Assembly: GCA_949316235.1 (NCBI GenBank)
Contig: OX438748.1
Coordinates: 4,591,001 to 4,655,000 of the forward strand
Length of the DNA stretch: 64,000 bases
Origin: Oegoconia quadripuncta
Lineage: Eukaryota; Arthropoda; Insecta; Lepidoptera; Autostichidae
Direction: 5' to 3'
A program made the translations under genes and the position numbers. Positions within the stretch are counted from its first letter, which is position 1. Each line of letters opens with the position of its first letter. Below the pieces are notes generated by a model, which was given only the letters and a program-made list of their open reading frames with translations, did not search any database and had not been told where the DNA came from. Shown piece after piece: positions 44,297-54,923 of this stretch.

Positions 44297-44861
44297 TTCA
44301 CTTAACTGTGAGTGAATTATTGTAACTAAATAAAAAATATCCAATGAAAATATCAGTGGAAACCTCTAATTGGCTTTCAGTTTCTTAGTTTAAGTGATAA
44401 TTTGTAAAACAGCTGTTGGCTTTCCCAAGAAAATAAAATCAAATAAAATGAAATAACCCTGTTATTCATAAAAATTTACAAACGCTTCATAAGCCTCTTT
44501 TTGTTAAAGCATGTTTTGTCACTTTCTTTCATTACGACATTTCCTTATGAACGACAGAGACAAAATATACTTTAACTAAAACAGCCTTATAAAGCGTTTG
44601 TAATTTTTTATGAATAAGACGGTAAAAATTTAAAGAATTAAAATCTGACTACTAAATAAAATAATAGAGAATGAAATGGGAGTACTACAAAAACACATAT
44701 TATCTTTAAATCTGTCATTACAAAAGCTATAAATAAACATTGTATGTCTAGGTATCTGCTGAACCCTGAAACATTATGGTCCTGTTATGTGTCAAATATT
44801 CTATTTATCGATCAGTAATTATAAATAAAAAATAGGTGTTTCTTTTCTCAAACAATATCGT
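44296..44861. other. No recognised feature
   Basis: No coding sequence or family match. 'cataaaaatttacaaacgct' near 44466 recurs inverted near 44595 ('agcgtttgtaattttttatg'), a weak inverted repeat. Confidence 0.4.
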
Positions 44862-44961
44862 ACCATATAAATTGACTTTCATGCAGTCGGAGGTCTTTAT
44901 AATTTAGCGTCTTCATGGCATCGGTTTCGACCTCCGACTACGGAAAATTAATTTATATGGT
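44862..44961. repeat. 100-bp hairpin, miRNA-precursor-like
   Basis: Left arm 44862-44895 starts 'accatataaatt' and ends 'agtcggaggtc'. Right arm 44929-44961 is its complement except for about five mismatches or bulges near the middle. Loop of about 33 nt. Stem length, internal mismatches and loop are like an insect pre-miRNA, but I recognise no known miRNA seed and there is no expression evidence; it may equally be a small foldback repeat. Confidence 0.4.
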
Positions 44962-45377
44962 TAATTGTTAAGGCGCGCTAGTTTGAAGGTTACAAGCGAA
45001 ATACTGACACTGATAACAATTTATGAATATTTTATTTAATTGCAAATCCGCTATCCTCTTGTCTCTTTTACAAGAGTTACAAAGGGGAAATTTATTCATA
45101 GAATTCAATTTACTCCAGGTGTGCCTTGACCCTCAACTGGGAATAAACGGCCCCTATTATGGGTGACTTTTGCTTTTGTTTCTCTCTTTTTTTTCATAAA
45201 ACGGCCTACGAATTATGTGAAAACTAGGACTTAGCATAAAATGAATAAAGCGCGTATTAAGTTGGAAATAGTCTTAGGTTGTTAGTAACGATCAAGGTGA
45301 ATATATTCTTAGGATCAAATACATGATTCGGTTACTCCCTGATGATGCCTTGTTTGTGTCTTTGTTTGTGTTTGTGC
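44962..45377. other. No recognised feature
   Basis: Flank of the piggyBac element. No coding sequence or family match seen. Confidence 0.4.
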
Positions 45378-45557
45378 CTATCCCTTTTACACCTGGCTTA
45401 AATTATCGTGAGTTCGTATTTTGAAAAATTCTCTAAGCGCGCGAAATCTGTTTCGTCGCACCTACCCGAGGTCCCACGACAGTAAGTTCGCTAAATAACC
45501 AATAGAAAATAGTTACGCGGTACTTAGGCGCTCAGTCGCTCGGCACGTGTCGGCAAA

Positions 45558-47623
45558 ATGGCTGCGTTCCTTGACCCCCGTACGAAGCGACGTAAGTATT
45601 TGTTAAATTTTGATCTAATATCGTTAATTTATTGCTGGTTTTAGTTTATTTTCACCATAATTGGACTTAAAATACAGTTGAACAAAATATTTTGACGCAA
45701 TCTTCTATATTTATTGATGTAGCTTGTGGCAAAACAGGGAGCTTACGTCTGTGAGCTTTAGGTTATTGTTCCACCTACTCACTGTACTGAGTTCGGTAGA
45801 TTGGTTCGACGGTTATTAAGGTTATAATGCGTTTTTATTATTTTTTAGGGCTGCCATTAAATAACGAGTCTATCCTTGACCTGCTGAATGATGAGGATTG
45901 CTCAGATATCGACATGGATGAGGCTGATGAGGAATTTGGTCCTCCTACACTTGCGAGTGGAGATGAAATGCCAGATGACGTGCAAGGTGCAGGCTTAAAA
46001 AGGTATGTCGAAGTTATACAACTAAATGATGAAGCTGACGCAAGTCCATCGCAGCCTAAAAAAGCTAAACAAATGAAAGTTAAATTACCTCAACGTAAAC
46101 GACTCTGGAAAAAGTGTAATTACATCGATAAGCTTCATAACTACTCTGGCCATCCTAAACCGAATAAAATTCGATCACCTGCTGAATATTTCGCCGATTA
46201 CTACAGTGATGTTTTTTTTGAGAATATGGCTCTATGTACAAATCTGTACTATATGAGACACACCGGTAGAGTCTTGAATACGACTAAACAAGAAATGAAG
46301 CGGTGGTATGGTATTCATCTCCTCATGGGAATACTTTCGTATCCCAGGTACTCCATGTACTGGCAGAGAAACATTAGTATTGACATGATAACATCTGCAA
46401 TGACACGAGACAGATTGGCGCTGTTGCGAAATAACTTACACGTTGTTGATACGGACACTGTGCCAGCTAAAGATGCAGGAAATCCTCTCTGGAAAGTGCA
46501 ACCGGTTCTCGACGTTGTCAAAAAAGGATGCGACAAAATTCTTCGAGTTCCAGGCAGGTATTCAGTAGACGAGCAAATGATTCCGTTTACGGGAAAATGT
46601 CACTTACGGCAACTTGTTAAGAACAAACCCCGCCCAGTAGGTTTAAAAAATTTCGTGGTCACAACCAGTGAAGGCCTAATGGTAGATTTCGAAATATATT
46701 ATGGCAATAACCCTGTGCTTTCTCACCGACTGGGCCTTGGACCTGGAGTTGTTCTTCGGCTCATTCAAAGCGTTCCACCAGGGAGCTGTGTCTTTTTTGA
46801 CAGATATTTTACAACCATTCCACTATTGGACGAATTGACCCAGCGTGGGTATCATGGAACAGGCACTATCATGGCTAATCGTGTACCGGATCGTAAAGAA
46901 ATGAGTTTAAAAGAAGATAATAAGATGAAAAGAGGAGATATAGATCATAGAGTATCGGGTGAAGTTACTTTGGTGAAATGGAAAGATAGCAAAGCAGTGT
47001 TGACCGCTTCCAACTGCACTGGTGGTACGGCAATCGAGATAGTTAAGCGTTACGACAAGAAAAATAAATGCTATGTAGATGTAGATGCTCCAAAGCTGGT
47101 GACATCTTATAATTCATTTATGGGGGGAGTAGATGTTTTAGATCAGTCCATGGAGTATTACCGTACATTTATAAAGACGCGCAAGTGGACTCTAAAAGTA
47201 ATACTCCATTTTATGGATCTGGCGATGGTAAATGCATGGCGTTTATACAGATGTGATTCTTTAGCCAGTGGTATGACAGGTAATACTATAAAAGACTTGC
47301 TTTCATTCAGGTTTGATATTGCTGAAACCTTGATACATACCCCTGACAGAGAACGGCGCGAATCGTCTGACGATGATGACGATCTTGAAACACCCCGACG
47401 ACGAACTGCAGGTAGATACAGACCAGCGAACGATCCATCAGAGGGAAAGCGGTATGATGGTTATGATCATCTTCCGATCTTCGTTGAATTGAAGGATCCT
47501 CGCGTTTGTCGTCTAGAGAATTGCAAATCGCGCAGCAAGATAAGATGTCGAAAATGCGACGTTTACTTGTGCATGAGTCGCAACAAAGACTGTTTTTACA
47601 TATACCATGTTCGATCTCGTTAA
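45558..47623 (+). CDS. piggyBac transposase, two exons, 602 aa
   Basis: DDE transposase of the piggyBac family. Proposed exons are 45558-45591 (starts MAAFLDPRTKR) and 45849-47623, joined over a 257-bp intron with donor 'c|gtaagt' and acceptor 'attttttag|gg'. The split codon gives Arg and the frame continues 'RLPLNNESILDLL'. An unspliced reading would start at Met 45827 inside the intron and give a worse N-terminus. Acidic N-terminal region to about residue 60, then the core: 'SVDEQMIPF' (Asp252), 'FFDRYFTT' (Asp329), 'GGVDVLDQ' (Asp440, Asp443), which are the family catalytic residues. The C-terminus has a Cys/His-rich finger (Cys 565, 570, 578, 581, 586, 593) for end binding. There are no stops or frameshifts. 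A domesticated gene is possible but the flanking ends favour a transposon. Confidence 0.9.
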
Positions 47624-47856
47624 GGTTCCTATTTTATGTAATTTGCAAGACTGATTAGGTAAATAATCCATATTAAATTAGAGTTTGTTTTGTTTTTATA
47701 AGAAGGATTTTTAGTTACTTTTACTACTTGAAGGAGATTTTATTTCTAATATTGTATTTTTAATATGAAAAACTTCACAGTTTAATTAAAAACGTTTAAA
47801 TAATTGATAATGTATAAGGCTGTGGTAATCTTACCAAAAACGTGATAATTAAGTAA

Positions 47857-47904
47857 AATAAAAGTTAATTTTTGCACAATACATTGTTTTATTACAGTAA
47901 TAAA
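47857..47904 (+). terminator. Probable poly(A) signals of the piggyBac gene
   Basis: AATAAA at 47857-47862 and again at 47899-47904, about 235-280 bp after the transposase stop, followed by T-rich sequence. Either could serve as the cleavage signal, and both lie inside the proposed element ends. Confidence 0.5.
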
Positions 47905-48158
47905 ATTTTTTGTTAATCAATGGTAATATTTAAAAGCAAACCCTCCTCACAATTATCGAAATAACTTGCAAACTCATGACCGTACGTAGGGAGAAGTAAA
48001 CCCCAGACCTCACGGACATGCGCCATGCTTTCCAGAAGTTGGGCGTGAGATGGATTTTTTCCACTATTTTTCCCGTCTAATAGTGAGCTAAAGAGTTAAA
48101 ATTTTTTAGAAATGCAAATGTTTGTCGGCGAAAAAAATCTCAGGTGCGAAAGGGCTAT

Positions 48159-48778
48159 GACAACTGATTTAAATGTCCAATTTTAAATAGTTTCCATTTC
48201 TCATGTATATGTATGGTCTGGTGCGTGGTTCCGGACCGAAGTTGGATGTTCGTAGTAGATGTGTATAGAGTTGATGTTGCAGAGAAGTGAAACGCGGCAG
48301 CGACGATGATCAAAGTATTCAGCCAGGTAAGTTGGGCGGCGATCTATCTCGTGCTGGGAAGAGCTTCTGCGTCGTGGAGTTCTTGATGTTGGTCTGCCTA
48401 TTCTAAGGTCATTTGCCTGCTTATAATTGGCAATTGTAGAGTGGCGTGTGTGTGTCGCGACTAACGCGTTTTAGTGTTATTTTGTAGAGTCTGTACAAAA
48501 AGTAGAATGCGTAGTCCGCGGAAAATAAAATGCACAGTGTTAACTGTACAGTGTAGATAGGTACTAGTATTGTATAATTAGCTTGTACTTGTTAAAGTTT
48601 GGTTAGCTATTTGCAAGTGCGTGATACTTTCCTAAGCTGTGTTTGTGTGCAAATTTTACGTTGTGTATCAGTGGAGATTTGTAAATGACTTGTGAGTTTC
48701 TATTTAACAGTTTACAGTATATAAATATAATCGATAGTCTTACTAAAAAGTGCTCGGCTTTCCTGATGTTTACGTTAG
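48159..48778. other. No recognised feature
   Basis: No coding sequence or family match seen between the piggyBac element and the MITE. Confidence 0.45.
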
Positions 48779-48780
48779 TA

Positions 48781-49157
48781 TTAGATCCTTACCTATGAAA
48801 TTGGCGTTTTGTATGAAGAATTTTATTAAGACTGTTTTCTCCGTACAAACATTTTTTTTTTTTGGAAACGGCACATACAAATTTATCTAAACTTTGTGTG
48901 TATTATCGGATAACATTAAGTTAAGTATAGGCAGCGACGTAAGTAATGATTACGGGAAGCACATGAAAAGAGCGCTGTTCAATTTTTTTTTATTATGTGA
49001 TGCAGCCCAGAAATTAAAAAATATTTCATGTGGAACCTTGAAATAATATTCCATTTTCTAAATAAAAAACAAATTTGGATATAGCTTTGAAAAGCGCAGG
49101 AATTGGTACATATGAATAACGAAGAAAAAAACTCCAATTTCATAGGTAAATACCCAA
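48781..49157. mobile_element. MITE family M, copy 2 (377 bp)
   Basis: Ends 'ttagatccttacctatgaaa' and 'tttcataggtaaatacccaa', flanked by TA (48779-48780 and 49158-49159). About 45 bp shorter than the other two copies because the stretch after 'ataggcagcg' ('ttaatttttaaaagtaaccg' and following) is missing. Confidence 0.85.
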
Positions 49158-49264
49158 TATATCATTTTCTTTGACTGGTGTAGTTGCGTGTTTCTGCATG
49201 AGTTTATACTACGCATTTCAAAGTAATCGGTCGGTCGGATAATACCCAGGAAGGAGGGTAATAA

Positions 49265-49353
49265 CTATCAGCTTCAATGCATATTCACTATCATTAGTAA
49301 TAATAAGTTTTCAAGATCAACTAATGATAGTGAATATGCATTGAAGCTGATAG
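49265..49353. repeat. Perfect 34-bp inverted repeat
   Basis: Left arm 49265-49298 begins 'ctatcagcttcaatgcatat'; right arm 49320-49353 is its exact reverse complement; spacer 21 bp. No open frame and no other copy in the window. Confidence 0.85.
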
Positions 49354-50114
49354 AGTTGGCTTACGAGTATATGTAATATAAGAATTATAATATCTCCTGC
49401 CTGATCGTTGGAGTGCAAAACGTCGTTCTATTCGTCTTAATCCTCGGAGTGTCATAGCACAAACTTTATGGCTAAAAATCCAAGCTGGCTTCAACAGAAA
49501 ACAAAAACTTTTCTTTTTTTTTTGGGTTTACACTTAAATAGTTATTTTTTACCTGTGGTCGATTTGTATGAAAACTGGTCAGTATCGTTTAATGTCTGGT
49601 GCGATAACGTAACATCACGTCAACGTATGAGATCCCTCAAACCATGTATTCATTTCCAAAGGATTTACTAGTATACCAAAATACAGACATAAAAGCGAAA
49701 CGAGTAACGACATATACATTATTCCTACTTCAATCTCCCTCGGAAAATAGGTGCGTCAACCAACCAACAAACAAATAGCAAATGTTACCAAGATCGAAGC
49801 CACGTGCTGCGGGAAATTCAAATAAGGGTTTATATACGACGAAAACAACGTATTTTTGCTCCTACGATATTTTCGGTTGAATAAAGCGGTACTTCAGTAG
49901 CTTTGGGCTTGTTTTTTCAATGTTACATATTTTTATTGTTGCATTAAACACTTTTTAAGGCTACCATCTAAGCATTAAAAATTACTCGGTCACAATTAAT
50001 ATTAACCTTAATTAAAGTAATGTTAAGGTCGATTAAAAAATTGCGTGAACACGACATAGTGTATAAGATAGAGGCAGAGATATTTATTATTTAGGCATAC
50101 ATAGAACGAATAAG
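49354..50114. other. No recognised feature
   Basis: No coding sequence or family match seen. Confidence 0.4.
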
Positions 50115-50362
50115 TGAAAGGAGATTAACGAAGCAATCTATAACGAAACCAAGAATGGAAGGTCGGTAAAGGTCGACCAAGAAGGACGTACGTCAATCAA
50201 GTGACTGACGTACTCATAAAAGGTCAGGTGCGGTCAACCACTAACCTACCAGCATGTATGAAGCATTTTATGACAGTGGAAGAAGCAAAAGTAGTAAGTA
50301 TGTCAGGATCGTTGCAAGTGGAAATCAGTAGTCTCAGCCTATCCCAACCGGAAACAGCGTGA
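50115..50362 (+). pseudogene. LINE ORF2 C-terminus (GRPR-type), broken
   Basis: Plus strand: 'ERRLTKQSITKPRMEGR' then, after a frame change, 'KGRPRRTYVNQVTDVLIKGQ', 'VRSTTNLPACMKHFMTVEEA' and 'KVVSMSGS'. The same family as 36364-36573, in opposite orientation and more decayed. Confidence 0.7.
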
Positions 50363-50816
50363 GCGTATGTATTATATGTAACTTCTAACGAAATATAAAA
50401 GGCGCCCGCGCCGCTCGGTGGCAGGTTAACAAAAGTACTCGTCTACCGTACATACTAAATAAACACGTACACACACATATACCCACAGACACTACAATCG
50501 AAGTCGTTAATTTGTACACATGCGACAACTTATTTTATTTCATCATTATTTTTATTAGTTAATTGTTACATAGATCTAATAGTTTTGACATTTTTATTTG
50601 GCTTAAAATTACTTAATTCCTTTAGTTTGACTTCTAACACTATGCAATTTAGATTCACTAACATAACGACTCGTATATTACTGAGGATTGTTTTATTGAT
50701 ACCTATATAAGAACAATAATGTAAAAGTACAAATTTTCTTGTAATATAATTAAAACGTTATCCACTCAATTATAATGATAACCACTGTCGGTAACATAAT
50801 AAGAATCACTAATTGG
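50363..50816. other. No recognised feature
   Basis: No coding sequence or family match seen. Confidence 0.4.
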
Positions 50817-50912
50817 CACTGGGTAGAGCGCTATCGCGCTCGCCCCACCGCCCGGTTAAGCTGAAAAAGTCCTTAGGACTATCAGCGAGATCCAGCCTAT
50901 AAAAAAAAAAGG
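50817..50912 (+). repeat. Repeat E, 3' tail
   Basis: 'gctatcgcgctcgccccacc', 'aagtccttaggactatcagc', 'gagatccagcctat' and poly(A) match the 3' end of the repeat E copy at 31190-31415. Confidence 0.55.
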
Positions 50913-51004
50913 CATAAGTTTGATATTAGTTTACTATAATATAATTTCTGCAATAATGCTGTTGATTCTATGTAAATAAGTAAATAAATAAATAAAAGTG
51001 TTTG

Positions 51005-51180
51005 ATGGCGTTGTCTGTGGTCTCGGCAAGTAAAAAGAATTCCCGTGGGTATCGTGAACGACTGCCCACCAAAACACTATAGATTTTCACGTTTCAACGG
51101 CGATGGGCTCACCCCTGTCACATGTGCATTTCTGTATGTTTCCAAAGGTGAACCATAGAGGTTGTTTCAAACATTAGACT
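51005..51180 (+). repeat. Repeat F copy, 3' part lost
   Basis: 'tctgtggtctcggcaagtaa', 'cacgtttcaacggcgatggg', 'ctcacccctgtcacatgtgc' and 'gtatgtttccaaaggtgaac' follow the family order. It ends where SINE A begins at 51181. Confidence 0.6.
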
Positions 51181-51513
51181 TTTTTTTTATCCACAACGAG
51201 TTAGCACTTGACCTCAATCACACCTGATGTTAAGTGAAGATGAGGCCGAAGGTGGAAGCATACTGACCCGGAAACCCCAACACATTTGGGGCACTGGCTA
51301 TCTTATATCTGACAACCGGAACACAACAATGCTATTAACATTGCTGTGTGGCGGCAGATTTAAATAAGATGGTGGTAGCTAGCCACGCGGACATTTCAAA
51401 TGCCCTACCATCAACCAAACCGAGTACTTAAACATGTACCCCGCTGGGGATGGAACCCGCGACCTCCGAATCGTAAACCCAATGTTGTTTACATTGAGCC
51501 ACGGAGGCGGTTA
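51181..51513 (-). mobile_element. SINE A, full length
   Basis: Poly(T), 'atccacaacgagttagcact', complete body, reversed head 'ggggatggaacccgcgacc' (one change in the B-box), 'gagccacggaggcggtta'. Confidence 0.9.
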
Positions 51514-52320
51514 CTCGTAGGTACCTACCAATGGCAAAACTTGATAGCCTATCTCTAACTTAACTCGCATGAATCAATATCCCAGGAACAATTCTAAAGT
51601 TCTAACAATGATATAAATACGTCCTTCTTGACAATTTATCCGGGATATTTTATTTTCGTGCATAAACTTGGGGATTTCACGATAATATTTCACGTCGACC
51701 CGCAGGTGCGCGTTGAACGTTCGGAGCCTGACCGTGAGGTATGTTGGCACAGTTTCGCGAGGAATTCCCATAAATATTAGTACCTATAGGTGCATCATTG
51801 TAAACGACATTTTAAACAGTCGCTCTTTATCATATAGATTGATGATTCGGTACAGGAATAAATCAACACAATAAAATAAAATTGCACAAAATAATTTACA
51901 ATAATTTTTGATGAAAACACAATTAGGCGATCTTATCACTAAAAGCGATCTCTTCCAGACAACCCCCAGTTATGGGAAATTTTTAGGTCGATAAACAGGT
52001 AGGGTGCACTATACGATACTACTGACTAAAGAAATAAAACACAATAGTTAGAACCGCTGCTAGATAATCAAATTAACATTCAGAAAAATAACATACAAAC
52101 AACCGAATAGAGAACCTCCTCCTTTTTGAAGTTGGTTAAAAATCATAAGTTATAAAAATTACAGCATGATATATTTTATTTTATTTACTTTTGGGAAACA
52201 AACAGCTAATACTAATACAATATGTTTGTAACAAAAATACAACACAAAAGCCATAATCGCTCATTCGTTAACGTGCAACGAGTAAGAAACTCAGTTGGTG
52301 CTTTTACCCGGTTGCAAGAA
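51514..52320. other. No recognised feature
   Basis: A 65-aa minus-strand frame shows no known motif. No family match seen. Confidence 0.4.
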
Positions 52321-52434
52321 GGGTTATGGTTAGCAACTCTGACCACTATACCAAAAGGTTGCAGGTTCGAATCCTGCTAGGGCCATATGTTTGTGTGATG
52401 ATTACGGACATGTGTACCCGAGTTCGACTGTAAC
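52321..52434 (+). mobile_element. SINE B, 5' half fragment
   Basis: 'ggttagcaactctgaccact', 'ataccaaaaggttgcaggtt', 'cgaatcctgctagggccata' and 'acatgtgtacccgagtt'. It stops at 'cccgagtt', where full copies continue with 'atggatg'. Confidence 0.75.
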
Positions 52435-52671
52435 TCCCCTAAATATCTGAATTATTTAATCTATATCTTAAAACCTTGCAGAACTTTTAGTGTGTCAAAT
52501 TTATATTCTCTAAGCTTATACCATTGTGACGGACACATAGACGGAGACCACTAAATTTTTAAATATAAAATATTCATCACAAAATCAGTGATTACGTAAA
52601 TAAAGCAATTCTTATACTTATAAAAATTGAGACAAAAGGGTAAGCACAGCATAACTGCTGATTTTCAGTTC

Positions 52672-52682
52672 GTCCGTCATCG

Positions 52683-52715
<33 letters not shown>

Positions 52716-52719
52716 CCGC
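52672..52719. repeat. (cgt)n microsatellite
   Basis: 'gtccgtcatcgtcgtcatcg' followed by eight or so uninterrupted 'tcg' units, then 'tccccgcccccagc'. GC-rich against an AT-rich background. Confidence 0.9.
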
Positions 52720-53384
52720 CCCCAGCTTTAAACAAACCATTTATCTCCAATGTTTAAGTAGAAATAGCATATAAATTGAAGTGCGCCTAACTTCGTCCAA
52801 GGATTGTTGGGCGCACTATAATACTTTTTTCGCATCCCAAAACAAAATTAAATACAAACTGTTGGCTTTTTTTCCAACAAAGTTTCGCATTCCGCTCGTA
52901 ATCGCTTAAACTACGTACTTTAAATCGTGTCCCGGAGATCTTCCGAATTGAAAAATAACTGAGCGTTCCCGCTATAAATTTTAACTCGAAAACTTTGCCT
53001 GTAATCGCTTAAAACGGGCATTTCGGTGTTTTTAGATGGAACATTTATGATTGTCGAAAATTGGGAATGAATTTGGTGTTAAACATCGCGGAGTCAGGAG
53101 CCATTCGCGCACAAAGTATTAAAAATATAAGTCACAAAGTCATAAGTAAATGGTACATTTAAAATAGTCAGATTTTTTGTTACAAAAGCAACTGCTTGTT
53201 CGTAATTTTCTCCTGAGAAGAATAAGCAAGAACTCTATAAGTTGCTCTTTTTTCGAGATATTTCACGGCGTTGTGTGTGAGTGTGTGTGTGTCAATAAAT
53301 CAATAATAATAATCAATTAAGTCATCAGATGTCTTAATATACATGCACTTTTTTTCAAATGATTGAGAAGTTCTTCATCAACCT
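52720..53384. other. No recognised gene; short (gt)n near 53276
   Basis: 'gtgtgtgagtgtgtgtgtgt' at 53273-53292. No coding sequence or family match seen. Confidence 0.45.
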
Positions 53385-53635
53385 GTAAGCATCCCATTGC
53401 AGCGATATGGGCCTTCCCTCGTATAATGAGGAAATAGGGGCCATAGTCCACTACGCTGGGCCAATGCAGGATGGGGACTTCACATGCCCTTGAATTTTTA
53501 TTTTTCAGGCGTGCAGGTTTCCTCACGATGTTTTTCCTTCACCGTAAGAGCAGTCGGTTAAATGCACGGATAAGTAATTAAATTAAATTTAAAAACTCAT
53601 TGGTACATGGCTTGCATGGGAATCGAACCCGGATC
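53385..53635 (-). mobile_element. SINE D, head end missing
   Basis: 'taagcatcccattgcagcga', 'tcgtataatgaggaaatagg', 'acatgcccttgaatttttat', 'cgtgcaggtttcctcacgat', 'catggcttgcatgggaatcg', 'aacccgga'. It breaks off just past the reversed B-box. Confidence 0.85.
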
Positions 53636-53770
53636 TCTTCTTTTTACTCTTGTTACTCGACTGACCAAGGAATAAGTGTAAAATATTTCGGGTGTTTGTA
53701 TATAGGTATGTATGTATGTAGATTTCCATGCTTACCTACTGTTTAGGGTAAACAGCTTGACCGATTTTGA

Positions 53771-53933
53771 ACCGGAACACGACTGTGCTATTAACATTGC
53801 TGCTTGGCGGCAGATTTAAAATACGCTACCACCAACCAAACCGAGTACTTAAACATGTACTCCGCTGGAGATAGAACCCGCGACCTCCGAATCGTAAACC
53901 CAATGTTGTTTACGTTGGGCCACGGAGGCGGTA
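53771..53933 (-). mobile_element. SINE A, 3'-truncated
   Basis: 'accggaacacgactgtgcta', 'gcttggcggcagatttaaaa', 'accgagtacttaaacatgta' to the reversed head 'gttgggccacggaggcggta'. The 3' end and a segment around 'gtggtagctagcc' are missing. Confidence 0.85.
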
Positions 53934-54168
53934 GACCTGGACGGATCTAGATGGTTCGGTCGCTTCTGTCGCTTCGGAAATTTATTGAGGAGCAATATGT
54001 TCAGCAGTGGCTGATATGATGATTAAAGGTAGAGATATACTTTTTTGGTATAGTATCTACCCTGTACCTTGTACCCTGTAGTTATATAAATAATAAATAA
54101 ATAATCTTCAAAGAAGATTGGGAAAGGAGTTATAGATAAAAGCTGCCATCCCTCTAGCGTATATAGAT

Positions 54169-54923
54169 ATCCCATCAAAAACAATACTTGTCAAAAAAAC
54201 CAAGTCTCGCAACTCAGTTGTTCTGCGGTAAAAAGTTGTGAGATCCATGTAATACCAAGTCGGTTGTTAATTTATTCAGTCTCTACTTAAGCGACTTTCT
54301 ATCTTAATACGTCCAGTCTCTAAGACCACGATCGTGGTCCATAACAATTGAAAATCAATTGTGGCTGGAATCTCCGTACTCGAAGCATTAAGTTGTTACG
54401 TGATAATTAACAGCATCTTATAGTGACGCATATCAATATTAAAATTCTTTAATGTTTTATATAAATATATCGAGACTTGGCCATGTCACATATCAATATT
54501 AAAATTCTTTAATGTTTTATATAAATATATTGAGACTTGGCCATCGCACTAAATAATTGAATTTACATGTGTTTTCAGGCGATTGAATTTACACGTCTTT
54601 TCAGGCGATGGCCAAGTCTCAATATATTTATATAAAACATTAAAGAATTTTAATATTGATATGCGTCACTATAAGATGCTGTTAATTATTACGTAACAAC
54701 TTAATGCTTCGAGTACGGAGATTCCAGCCACAATTGATTTTCAATTGTTATGGACCACGATCGTGGTCTTAGAGACTGGACGTATTAAGATAGAAAGTCG
54801 CTTAAGTAGAGACTGAATAAATTAACAACCGACTTGGTATTACATGGATCTCACAACTTTTTACCGCAGAACAACTGAGTTGCGAGACTTGGTTTTTTTG
54901 ACAAGTATTGTTTTTGATGGGAT
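54169..54923. mobile_element. Large palindrome, arms about 316 bp
   Basis: Left arm 54169-54484 ('atcccatcaaaaacaatact' inwards) and right arm 54607-54923 are near-perfect inverted copies with only a few mismatches by eye. On the left side the innermost 60 bp ('catatcaatattaaaattct' to 'gagacttggccat') is duplicated in tandem (54425-54484 and 54485-54544). The centre has two 26-bp tandem units starting 'attgaatttacatgtgtttt'. An inner palindrome 'gaccacgatcgtggtc' occurs in both arms. No coding potential and no clear target duplication. It may be a foldback transposon or an inverted duplication formed at replication. Confidence 0.85.

Larger units (their letters stand above)
45382..48154 (+). 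mobile_element. piggyBac-like transposon, apparently complete (2.77 kb)
   Basis: Left tip 'cccttttacacctg' (45382-45395) and right tip 'caggtgcgaaaggg' (48141-48154) are inverted repeats matching at 12 of 14 positions, with the CCC..GGG tips usual for piggyBac. The tetranucleotide CTAT lies immediately outside each tip (45378-45381 and 48155-48158), which looks like a 4-bp target duplication. Canonical piggyBac duplicates TTAA, so this is a non-standard site if the ends are right. The length and central position of the single transposase gene fit the family. No TTAA-flanked alternative pair of ends was found by eye. Confidence 0.7.
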
